Shown here piece after piece: positions 37,102 to 45,383 of a stretch of DNA of 64,000 nucleotides (positions are counted from its first letter, which is position 1; each line of letters opens with the position of its first letter). The position numbers were made by a program, and so were the translations under genes. Under the pieces are notes generated by a model. That model was given only the letters and a program-made list of their open reading frames with translations, did not search any database and was not told where the DNA came from. The stretch is from Polaribacter batillariae (lineage in GTDB: Bacteria > Bacteroidota > Bacteroidia > Flavobacteriales > Flavobacteriaceae): the NCBI RefSeq assembly GCF_017498485.1, contig NZ_CP071795.1, forward strand, positions 124,001 to 188,000, in the 5' to 3' direction.

Positions 37102-39321
37102 TTACAAAGTATTAACACGTTCTACTTTTTTAACACCATCTACTTTTTGAATACTCTTAATTAATTTGTTTAATTGTGGGGTATTCTGTACGCTAAAGCT
37201 TATTTTACCTTCGAAAACTCCTTCGTCTCCTGCAATATTAATACTGTGAATAAAAACATTGTTTGTATTAGAAATAATGGAAGTTACTTTGGTAACAATT
37301 CCTTTATTATCTACACCACTTATGTGTAAAATTGCTTTAAAATCTTGCTTTGTGGAATCAATCCACTTTGCTTGCATAATTCGATATGCATAATTCGATT
37401 GTAAAGAAATTGCATTGGGGCAATTTTTTTTATGAACCTTCATGCCTTCATTAATGGTTAAAAAACCAAAAACTGGATCTCCAGGAATAGGGTTGCAACA
37501 TTTAGATAATTTATAATCTAATTTTTCTTCTTCTTTGCCAAAAACTAAAGCATCGTATTTGTTAGTAACTTCTTCGGAATCTATATTTTCTTTCGAAGAA
37601 CCATTTCTTCTTAATTTTGTTTTAAAGAAGTTTAAGAAAGTACTGTTTCTTTGTGATACAAATGCTTTTAATTGTGTGTTGTCTATAGCGCCATTGCCAA
37701 ATCTATAAAATAAGTCGAAACTGGTTCTTAGTTTAAAGTAAACAACAAGTTCGTTTACTATTTTATCGTTAAATGTAATTTTTAAATGACGTAATTTACG
37801 CATTAAGATGGCTTTTCCTTCTTCGGCAATTTTCTTTTCTTCTTCTTTTAAAGCTGCTCTAATTTTTGTTTTAGCTCTTGCTGTAATTACAAAATCTAAC
37901 CATCTTGCATTGGGTTTGTTTGTAGCACTTGTAATTACTTCTATTTGATCGCCACTTTTTAAAGTATGACTTAAAGGAACCAATTTTCCGTTTACTTTTG
38001 CGCCTCTACATTTTAAACCAACATCTGTATGAATTGAAAAAGCAAAATCGAGTGCAGATGCTCCTTTGGGTAGCGATTTTAAATCTCCTTTAGGTGTAAA
38101 AACATAAATTTCTTTAGAATATAAATTTAGTTTAAATTCTTCTACAAAATCTACCGCATTTAAACTTTGGTTTTCTAAAGATTCTTTTAAGCGGTTTAAC
38201 CAAGCTTCTAAGCCACTTTCGTTTGTATCTCCTTGTTTGTATTTAAAATGTGCAGCATATCCTTTTTCTGCAATTTCATTCATCCTTTCAGAACGAATTT
38301 GAACTTCAACCCATTGTGCATCTGGGCCAACAACTGTAATATGCAATGCTTCGTAACCTGTAGATTTTGGTTGCGAAATCCAATCTCTTAAACGAGATGG
38401 GTTGGGTTTAAAATAATCGGTTACAATGGAATAAATTTTCCAAGCTTCAAATTTTTCGTCACTTGTTAAAGGCGTAAAAATAATTCGAATGGCATATTTA
38501 TCATATACTTCTTCAAAAGTAACATTTTGACTTCTCATTTTTTTACGAATGGAATAAATGGATTTAAAGCGCCCTTTTATCTCGTATGTAAAATTTTCTT
38601 TATCTAAGCCTTTTTTTAGTGTTTCTGTAAATGTTTCTAAATATTTTTGTTGCTCTTCTTTACTTTCTTTTATTTTGGTTATAATGTCGTTGTAAACTTC
38701 TGGTTCTGTGTACTTTAATCCTAAATCTTCGAGTTCTGTTTTAATGTTATACAACCCTAACCTATGTGCCAAGGGTGCATAAATATATAAGGTTTCTGAA
38801 GCGATTTTTACTTGTTTATGCGCAGGCATTGCATCCATTGTTTGCATATTGTGTAACCTGTCTGCGATTTTTATTAAAATTACCCTTACATCATCATTTA
38901 AAGTTAAGAGCATTTTTCTAAAATTTTCTGCTTGAATTGAAGCATCTTGTGCCTTATTTAAACGAGAAATTTTGGTTAAACCATTTACTATTCTGGCAAT
39001 CGTTTCTCCAAATAATTGTTCGATATCGTCTATGGTAAATTCGGTATCTTCGACTACATCGTGCAATAATGCTGCAGCAATAGAGGTGGCTCCTAAACCA
39101 ATTTCCATAGCAACTATTTTTGCTACTGCAATGGGATGATAAATGTAGGGTTCGCCCGTTTTTCGACGTTGTTTAGAATGTGCATCTAAAGCAATGTCGA
39201 AGGCTTTTCTTATGAGCTCTTTATCTTCTTTAGACAATACTTCGTAAGTACCTTTTAGCAAGTCTTTGTAACGATTTGCAATTTCTTTATTCTCTTCTTC
39301 TATGGTAACATTATACTCCAT
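37102..39321 (-). CDS. Bifunctional (p)ppGpp synthetase/hydrolase (RelA/SpoT)
   Basis: 739 residues in the long RSH architecture. HD hydrolase ~50-200 (YIYHPIAVAKIV; AALLHDVVEDTEFT; DRLHNMQTM). Synthetase ~240-370 (RFKSIYSIRKKM; DKYAIRIIF; STGYEALHITV; VEVQIRSERMNEIAEKG). TGS ~405-465 (VFTPKGDLKSLPKGASALDFAF), a zinc-finger-like region with CCNPIPGD, and a C-terminal ACT domain (HISGVDNKGIVTKVTSII). The intact HD motif and synthetase predict both activities. It makes the stringent-response alarmone. Confidence 0.95.
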   Translation of the reverse strand: MEYNVTIEEENKEIANRYKDLLKGTYEVLSKEDKELIRKAFDIALDAHSKQRRKTGEPYIYHPIAVAKIVAMEIGLGATSIAAALLHDVVEDTEFTIDDIEQLFGETIARIVNGLTKISRLNKAQDASIQAENFRKMLLTLNDDVRVILIKIADRLHNMQTMDAMPAHKQVKIASETLYIYAPLAHRLGLYNIKTELEDLGLKYTEPEVYNDIITKIKESKEEQQKYLETFTETLKKGLDKENFTYEIKGRFKSIYSIRKKMRSQNVTFEEVYDKYAIRIIFTPLTSDEKFEAWKIYSIVTDYFKPNPSRLRDWISQPKSTGYEALHITVVGPDAQWVEVQIRSERMNEIAEKGYAAHFKYKQGDTNESGLEAWLNRLKESLENQSLNAVDFVEEFKLNLYSKEIYVFTPKGDLKSLPKGASALDFAFSIHTDVGLKCRGAKVNGKLVPLSHTLKSGDQIEVITSATNKPNARWLDFVITARAKTKIRAALKEEEKKIAEEGKAILMRKLRHLKITFNDKIVNELVVYFKLRTSFDLFYRFGNGAIDNTQLKAFVSQRNSTFLNFFKTKLRRNGSSKENIDSEEVTNKYDALVFGKEEEKLDYKLSKCCNPIPGDPVFGFLTINEGMKVHKKNCPNAISLQSNYAYRIMQAKWIDSTKQDFKAILHISGVDNKGIVTKVTSIISNTNNVFIHSINIAGDEGVFEGKISFSVQNTPQLNKLIKSIQKVDGVKKVERVNTL

Positions 39322-39550
39322 AAACTGTTTGTAGATAATGGTTTTTAATCTAAAGTGAATTTAAGAATAACTATTGTAAGAAACAAGTGTTAAGATTTTA
39401 ATTTTTAATTCTTTTTTATTGTTTTTAATGTGTAAAAAAAGCATATTATTTGTTGTATTATTTTTGTTGAATCGCAGCATTTAATCTTAACTATAAGGAA
39501 ATGTTAAAGGAGTTAGAGTGTAAAATGTTAATACCAGTTATTGTTCGAAA

Positions 39551-40783
39551 TTACTGTTCTAAATTTTTAATTCTTTTTAATAAAGTAGGGTGTGAGTAGT
39601 TTACAAATTCGTAGGCTTTATGAGGTGTTAAATTACTTAAACTATTTTTCGAAAGCTTTTTTAATGATGTAATAAGTGGTTTTGCTGCAAATGTTTCTTT
39701 GGCAAAATTATCTGCTTGATATTCAAATTTTCTGGAAATATAATTCATAATTATCCCTGTAATTTCTGAAATTGGTGAATATAAAATTCCAAAAGCAATT
39801 AATCCTATGTGAAAACTATGAATTTTAACCCCCAAAGCTTCTGATAGTATTGGTGAATTTATAAAAAGTGATAAAATAAATAACGTTAAACCTGTTAATA
39901 GAATAGAGGTTATTAAATTAAATATGATGTGTTTTTTTTGATAATGACCAACTTCATGTGCTAAAACAGCGACAATTTCTTCTGTTTCTAAATCATTAAT
40001 TAACGTATCGAACAACGTAATTCTTTTTTGAGAACCAAAACCAGAAAAGTAGGCATTTGCTTTTGTAGAACGCTTAGAGCCATCAATTACAAAAATATTA
40101 TTTAGTTTAAAACCAACCTTTGCTGCATATTTTTCGATGGCAAATTTTAACTCGCCATCTTCTAAAGGTTTTTGTTTATTAAACAAGGGTACAATTAATT
40201 TGGCGTAAAACATATTCATAAGCAAAGAAAAAACGGCTACTAAAATCCATGCGTAAATCCAGAAATTTTTACCCGTAAGTTCGTAAAACCAAATGATAAG
40301 TGCTAAAACGCTTCCGCCAATTAAAATGGTCATTAACCAACCTTTTAATTTATCTACCCAAAAGGTGGTTTTTGTAGATTTGTTAAATCCGAATTTTTCT
40401 TCGATAACAAATGTTTTATAGTAAGCGAAAGGTGTTGTTAAAATATCGGAACCCAAGATAATAACACCAAAGAAAATAAGTGCGACTAAAATAGGATGGT
40501 TTGTAAAGCTTCTTGCAAAATTATCTACATACTTAAAACCATCTGCAAAAAAGAAAATTAACATTATTAGAAACGAAAATGTAGAAGTGATCTTCGAGAA
40601 TTTTGCATTTGTTTTTTTATAGGCTTGCGATTTCTTATAGGCTTCTTCGTCGTAAACATCTGCTAATTTTTCTGGAATTTTATCGTCGAAATGTTTTTCG
40701 TTTAAAGTATCTAAGATTTTATCAATTATAAAATCGATAACTAAAATTGCGATTAATATGTAAAATAGGGTGGTGGGCTGCAT
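39551..40783 (-). CDS. M48-family (Ste24/CAAX-protease-like) zinc metalloprotease
   Basis: 410 residues with about seven membrane segments. Zinc motif HEVGH lies in VAVLAHEVGHYQKKH (~275-289), with the third ligand in the ISRKFEYQADNFA motif. The N-terminal membrane half (DIIDKILDTLNEKHF, DILTTPFAYYKTFVIEEKFGFN) is typical of Ste24-type enzymes. Bacteria generally lack CAAX prenylation, so it likely acts in membrane-protein quality control (inference). The stop codon falls inside a short repeat shared with 29903-29928. Confidence 0.88.
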   Translation of the reverse strand: MQPTTLFYILIAILVIDFIIDKILDTLNEKHFDDKIPEKLADVYDEEAYKKSQAYKKTNAKFSKITSTFSFLIMLIFFFADGFKYVDNFARSFTNHPILVALIFFGVIILGSDILTTPFAYYKTFVIEEKFGFNKSTKTTFWVDKLKGWLMTILIGGSVLALIIWFYELTGKNFWIYAWILVAVFSLLMNMFYAKLIVPLFNKQKPLEDGELKFAIEKYAAKVGFKLNNIFVIDGSKRSTKANAYFSGFGSQKRITLFDTLINDLETEEIVAVLAHEVGHYQKKHIIFNLITSILLTGLTLFILSLFINSPILSEALGVKIHSFHIGLIAFGILYSPISEITGIIMNYISRKFEYQADNFAKETFAAKPLITSLKKLSKNSLSNLTPHKAYEFVNYSHPTLLKRIKNLEQ

Positions 40784-40820
40784 TTTTAATGTGTTGCTAA
40801 GGTTATTTAATAGAAAAAAA

Positions 40821-41564
40821 TTAATTACTCATTTTCTTAGCATACATTGCTGCACCAATAATGCCTGCATTGTTTCTAAAATGGGCTACTTTTACTTTAA
40901 CATCGGTTTCTAAATACTTCTTAAATTCGTCGTATTTTTTACTAATTCCACCTCCTAAAACAATTAAACTTGGTGTAAAAACAATTCTAATATATTCTAA
41001 CAAAAAATCGAATCTTTTTGCCCATTCTGCCAATTTTAATTCTTCTTTTTTTCTTACAGAATCTGCTGTATAGAATTCGATAATTTCGCCATTGGTATGT
41101 AGCATTCTACCGACTTCTAAATTCGGAATTAATTTTCCTTTATAAAACATACCAGAGCCAATTCCTGTACCAACAGTTACTACAATTACTACGCCTTTTT
41201 CTTTTTTTGCTACTCCTAAACTTACTTCGGCTAAACCTGCTAAATCTGCATCGTTACTAATAAAAAAAGGAAGTTTGCATTCTTTCTTAAAAAGCTTATC
41301 AACCTTTACATTTAACCATTTTGGGCTTAAATTACCAGAATGAATGCATTTGCCATCTACAATAGTTGTTGGAAAGCTACAACCTACTTCTTTTTTCCAA
41401 TTAAAATGTTGTATTATTTCTTTTACAACCTTCGCAACAGCTTCTGGAGTTGCTGGTTTTGGCGTTGGAATTCGATGTCTTTCTGATAGTAGTTCGCCTG
41501 TTTTTGTGTTTACAATGGCGGCTTTAATTCCAGAACCTCCAATATCTATTCCTAATGATTTCAT
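40821..41564 (-). CDS. ppgK: ROK-family glucokinase, polyphosphate-glucokinase-like
   Basis: 247 residues. The N-terminal phosphate-binding motif is [14 protein letters not shown] (5-18). [21 protein letters not shown] matches the substrate loop of polyphosphate glucokinases, [14 protein letters not shown] holds the catalytic Asp, and [16 protein letters not shown] is the second phosphate motif. It lacks the Cys-rich zinc motif of many ROK repressors. It phosphorylates glucose with polyphosphate and/or ATP; donor preference is unproven. Confidence 0.82.
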   Translation of the reverse strand: MKSLGIDIGGSGIKAAIVNTKTGELLSERHRIPTPKPATPEAVAKVVKEIIQHFNWKKEVGCSFPTTIVDGKCIHSGNLSPKWLNVKVDKLFKKECKLPFFISNDADLAGLAEVSLGVAKKEKGVVIVVTVGTGIGSGMFYKGKLIPNLEVGRMLHTNGEIIEFYTADSVRKKEELKLAEWAKRFDFLLEYIRIVFTPSLIVLGGGISKKYDEFKKYLETDVKVKVAHFRNNAGIIGAAMYAKKMSN

Positions 41565-41663
41565 AATAACTTCTTGTTTACTTGCTAAATTAAGTCATCA
41601 AAAATAAGAAATCATTATTTAATGAAATTTTAAATTATTAAAATAAGGTTTTGATCATTAGAT

Positions 41664-42965
41664 TTATTCTTTTATGAATTTTATAGTCTCAGCAATTTTA
41701 TGACCTGTAAGTTTTAAGAAATAAACTCCATTAGCCAACTCGTTTACCTCTATTTTTTTGTTAGACTCAGAAAAATAACCAGATTTTACTTTTATGCCAT
41801 TGGTATTGTATAGAGCCCAATTAAAATTTTTATGGATGGATATATTTATAAAAGAATTAACAGGATTTGGATAAATACTTACTTTATTTTCTCTTGAATA
41901 AGACACTGTATTTAAGGTAGATATGTTTTTTTTATAAATATCGTTGTAATTGAGTGCTACATATAAAAAACCCGAGTGCAAGACGAACTTAATAGGTTCT
42001 GATGTACCAAAACCAACGTTTGCAAAACCAGTTTTATCGTTTTGAAAACTAGTAGCACTGTCTGTACTAATTAACATTTCTGCTCCAGAATTATTTGCAT
42101 CGTTAGCCAATCCTAATTGTATAAGATTTCCATGACTAAATATTTCTGTAATTATTTGTGGCTGACCAATCCAATTGTTTCCTAAACTACTTTCTATACC
42201 TGCACTTGTCCAAGTTTCGCCTTCGTCATCACTGTAAAATAATTTATGAATATTTTCTGCTAGACCTCTACCAGAAACATAAATTCTTCCAGAAAATGGA
42301 TCTACATTAAAATTATTGGGTAAAAAAAGTTGCGGAAGGTTTGTATTGCCGGTCTTCGTCCAAGTTTGTCCATTGTCTGTTGATTTATGAAGCGCATAAC
42401 TGGGAAAAGCGTACAATATATTATTGAAAGAATCGTAATATTCAGACAATTTAGTTGCTGCATTATCTATCGCTTGCCAATGAGTATCATTCTCGTGTTT
42501 TATGTAGTTACCACCATTAAAAACAGTAATTAAATAACCATTATGATAATATATATTTGTTAAGTTTTGTACTCTTTCATTATCATTTGGTGCGACTGGC
42601 AAACCGTTAATATCTTCAGTAAAAGTGGCACCATTATCGCTAGATTTATAAATCATTGAACTTGATGTACCAGCAAAAAAAGTAGCTACATATAAATTAT
42701 TTCCTGCACTTTTAATATGTGAAACTCTTCTACTGTTGGGGTTTGTTACGAATTCTGTTTGACCAACAGCCACCCAACTCGCACCATTGTCTAACGACTT
42801 GATAAAACCATCATTATTAACAGAAGCAAAGAGAACAGAATGGTGTGTTTCGAGGTCATAAACACCTTGATTTCCGTTTGATGAAATTCCTAGAGGTTCC
42901 CAATTTTGGGAATAAAAATGTAACGAAAAAAAGAATAATAGAATGAACGTAATTTTATTTTTCAT
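41664..42965 (-). CDS. Secreted Asp-box (BNR/sortilin-like) repeat protein with T9SS tail
   Basis: 433 residues. Signal peptide MKNKITFILLFFFSLHFYSQ. At least four Asp-box motifs (SLDNGASW, SSDNGATF, STDNGQTW, SDDEGETW) spaced along a beta-propeller. The C-terminal ~75 residues (VSIYPNPVNSFINISIHKN ... GVYFLKLTGHK) are a type A T9SS sorting domain. Probably cell-surface attached. Asp-boxes occur in sialidases and in carbohydrate- or protein-binding propellers; no catalytic assignment is possible. Monocistronic. Confidence 0.88.
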   Translation of the reverse strand: MKNKITFILLFFFSLHFYSQNWEPLGISSNGNQGVYDLETHHSVLFASVNNDGFIKSLDNGASWVAVGQTEFVTNPNSRRVSHIKSAGNNLYVATFFAGTSSSMIYKSSDNGATFTEDINGLPVAPNDNERVQNLTNIYYHNGYLITVFNGGNYIKHENDTHWQAIDNAATKLSEYYDSFNNILYAFPSYALHKSTDNGQTWTKTGNTNLPQLFLPNNFNVDPFSGRIYVSGRGLAENIHKLFYSDDEGETWTSAGIESSLGNNWIGQPQIITEIFSHGNLIQLGLANDANNSGAEMLISTDSATSFQNDKTGFANVGFGTSEPIKFVLHSGFLYVALNYNDIYKKNISTLNTVSYSRENKVSIYPNPVNSFINISIHKNFNWALYNTNGIKVKSGYFSESNKKIEVNELANGVYFLKLTGHKIAETIKFIKE

Positions 42966-43008
42966 GATTGTTATTTTTAAAATTAATCTAACAAACTTCT
43001 GAAAAATA

Positions 43009-43052
43009 AAAGCACAGGTAAATACGGCATTTGCCGTATTTACCTGTGCTTT
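43009..43052 (-). terminator. Perfect 21-bp-arm palindrome, terminator of the SpoU-type gene
   Basis: Arms 43009-43029 and 43032-43052 are fully complementary, separated by TT (core TACGGCATTTGCCGTA). On the minus strand it is followed by TTTATTTTTC. It lies 54 bases past the end of the leftward methyltransferase gene. Confidence 0.85.
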
Positions 43053-43105
43053 AAAATTATAAAATCGATTTAAATAGTAAGAATTTATACCTAGAAATTC
43101 TGTAA

Positions 43106-43903
43106 TTAAAATTTAAAACCTCTTTGTCTTTTGGCTTCAAAAATTATAATGGCTGCAGAAACAGATACATTCATAGAATCTATTTGACCTTGCATAGGAA
43201 TGTTAATGTTTTGTGTAGCTGCATTTCGCCATTGTTCAGTTAAGCCTGTAGCTTCTGTACCTACTACAATTGCAGAAGCTTTTGTATAGTTTTCTTTATG
43301 GTATTCGTTTGAATTTTGCAAGGTTGCTGCGTAAATTGGAATGTTGTTTTTTTGAAGAAAGGTTATAATTTCTGCAGACGTTGCTACAGCAATTTTATTT
43401 GTAAAAACACAGCCCATACTAGATCTTATTATGTTCGCATTGTACAAATCGCTTTTAGGATCTGCAATAAAAACAGCCTCTAAATTGGCAGCATCTGCAG
43501 TTCTTAGAAGTGCTCCAACATTTCCTGGTTTTTCGATACTTTCTGCAATTAAAATTAAAGGATTTTTATTTTTGAAATGGATATCCTCTAAAGAAAATTC
43601 TTTTGATTTTGTAACTGCGATAATTCCTTCAGTAGAATCTCTGTAAGCCAATTTTTGATATACTTCTTTCGAAATAACAATTTTATTTACGTTTTTATTA
43701 AAAAGAGTTAAAATTTCTTTTTCTGAAATGATTTCTTCTACAAAAAGTATCGTATCAAATTCATAATTTCCTTTAATTGCTAAAGAAATTTCTCTTTTTC
43801 CTTCAATAATAAAGCGCTGTGTTTTTTTACGTTCGCGTGATTTATCTTTTATTTTCTGAAGCTCTTTAATATATGCGTTATGAATGCTTGTAATTTTTTT
43901 CAT
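43106..43903 (-). CDS. TrmH/SpoU-family RNA 2'-O-methyltransferase
   Basis: 265 residues. N-terminal substrate-binding domain (SRERKKTQRFIIEGKREISLA) and a C-terminal SPOUT knot domain with motif 1 LIAESIEKPGNVGALLRTAD, motif 2 AIVVGTEATGLTEQW and motif 3 NINIPMQGQIDSMNVSVSAA. It methylates a ribose in rRNA or tRNA with S-adenosylmethionine; the target is not readable. The frame could begin at a GTG at 43909, but the ATG at 43903 is preferred. Confidence 0.9.
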   Translation of the reverse strand: MKKITSIHNAYIKELQKIKDKSRERKKTQRFIIEGKREISLAIKGNYEFDTILFVEEIISEKEILTLFNKNVNKIVISKEVYQKLAYRDSTEGIIAVTKSKEFSLEDIHFKNKNPLILIAESIEKPGNVGALLRTADAANLEAVFIADPKSDLYNANIIRSSMGCVFTNKIAVATSAEIITFLQKNNIPIYAATLQNSNEYHKENYTKASAIVVGTEATGLTEQWRNAATQNINIPMQGQIDSMNVSVSAAIIIFEAKRQRGFKF

Positions 43904-44045
43904 AAACACAAATATACTTAATTGTAGGTAGTGGAAGTAAGTAAAATATTTTAATATTTGTAATGTAATAATTGGTAAACTTTTGCAAATTATTTGAAGA
44001 AGAAAAGGTTGTAAACCATTATTACATGTTAACTGTTTTTGATTG

Positions 44046-44074
44046 AAAAGGCTCGCAATTTGCGAGCCTTTTTT
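44046..44074. terminator. Bidirectional terminator
   Basis: Stem AAAGGCTCGCAA / TTGCGAGCCTTT, almost no loop beyond the central AATT, with T tracts on both sides. It ends the leftward amidohydrolase operon. Confidence 0.85.
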
Positions 44075-44079
44075 AATGG

Positions 44080-45378
44080 TTATTTAGATTTGTATTTGTT
44101 GGAATAACGTTTCCAAAGTTGGGTTTGATGTGTTTCTAAACGAATATCTCTACCTTGTATAAAGGCTTTCGATAATACATTGGTTCTCATATCTAAGGCA
44201 TCTCCATTCGAAATAAATAAGGTAGCATCTTTACCAACTTCTAAGGTACCTACCCAATTATCGATTCCTAAAATTTTGGCATTGTTAGACGTAATTAGTT
44301 TTAAGGCCTCTTCTTTTTCTAAACCATGTGCAGCAAAGGTTCCTGCATAAAAAGGTAAGTTTCTAGAATTCATTCTTTCCATTTGCCCTTCCATACCCAA
44401 ACCAACTAAAATACCTTTATCTGTTAAAATTTTAGCGATTGTGTATGTGTAATCATAAGCATCGTCTTCGCTATTTGGGTTTCTGTGAGGTCTGTCTAAA
44501 ATTACAGGAACATTATTGTTAACTAATATTTCCGAAATATTTTCTGCACCAACTCCATGAACAACAACTAAATTATTAATGCCTAGTTTTTTTATTTCTG
44601 TAATGGCATCTGTAATTTCTTTTTCTCCATTTACGTGAATGTACAATTTTGTATTTCCATTAAACAAGCCTTTTATTGCTTCAAAAGGAATATTTTTAGG
44701 CGATTTATCTCCTGCTAAATAATTTTTAGCATCAGAAAAATAAGAGATTATTTTATTGATATTTTTCGAGTAGTTTTTATCGGGCTTTAAAGCAGGATCT
44801 TCTCCTAACCACCATCTGCCAGAAGTAAAGCTTGAGGGCCAATTCATGTGAATGGCATCATCTGTTTTAATGCTTGCATCTTCCCAGTTCCACGCGTCTA
44901 ATTGTACGATAGAAGATTTTCCCGAAATTGTGCCTCCTCTTGGAGTTATTTGCGCCATTAAAACTCCATTTGGTCTCATAGATTCTACAATTTTGCTCTC
45001 TGCATTATAAGCGATTAAACTTCTTATATGCGGATTCATCACACCAATTTCTCTTTGGTCGTCACTTGCTTTTACAGCGTCGATTTCTACCAAACCTAAA
45101 GTTGCATTTGCAGCAATAAAACCAGGATATATGTGTTTTCCTTTGGCATTAATAATAGTTCCTTGTCTTGCAATTTTCATCATTGCACTTCCAACAAAGG
45201 TAATTTTACCTTCGCTAAACATAATTAACGAATTCTCGATTACTTTTCCATTTCCTAAATGTGCTGTTGCACCTTCAATAGAAACAGCGGTTGTTTGCTT
45301 CTTTGCTGGTGTTTGCTGCGCGTTTATGTTTCCTACTAAACAGAAAAACAATAAACTATAAATTATTTTTTTCATCAT
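44080..45378 (-). CDS. Secreted amidohydrolase-family protein
   Basis: 432 residues, signal peptide MMKKIIYSLLFFCLVGNINAQ. Composite amidohydrolase (imidazolonepropionase-like) fold: the N-terminal beta domain ends in GKHIYPGFIAANATLG, where the usual HxH metal motif is replaced, and the C-terminus has ALKLITSNNAKILGIDNWVGTLEVGKDATLFI. A conserved VVHGVGAENI and late NRNLPFYAGT are present. Without HxH the metal centre looks incomplete, so activity is doubtful. It follows the larger amidohydrolase with a five-base gap, so it is the same operon. Confidence 0.82.
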   Translation of the reverse strand: MMKKIIYSLLFFCLVGNINAQQTPAKKQTTAVSIEGATAHLGNGKVIENSLIMFSEGKITFVGSAMMKIARQGTIINAKGKHIYPGFIAANATLGLVEIDAVKASDDQREIGVMNPHIRSLIAYNAESKIVESMRPNGVLMAQITPRGGTISGKSSIVQLDAWNWEDASIKTDDAIHMNWPSSFTSGRWWLGEDPALKPDKNYSKNINKIISYFSDAKNYLAGDKSPKNIPFEAIKGLFNGNTKLYIHVNGEKEITDAITEIKKLGINNLVVVHGVGAENISEILVNNNVPVILDRPHRNPNSEDDAYDYTYTIAKILTDKGILVGLGMEGQMERMNSRNLPFYAGTFAAHGLEKEEALKLITSNNAKILGIDNWVGTLEVGKDATLFISNGDALDMRTNVLSKAFIQGRDIRLETHQTQLWKRYSNKYKSK

Positions 45379-45383
45379 TTTTT

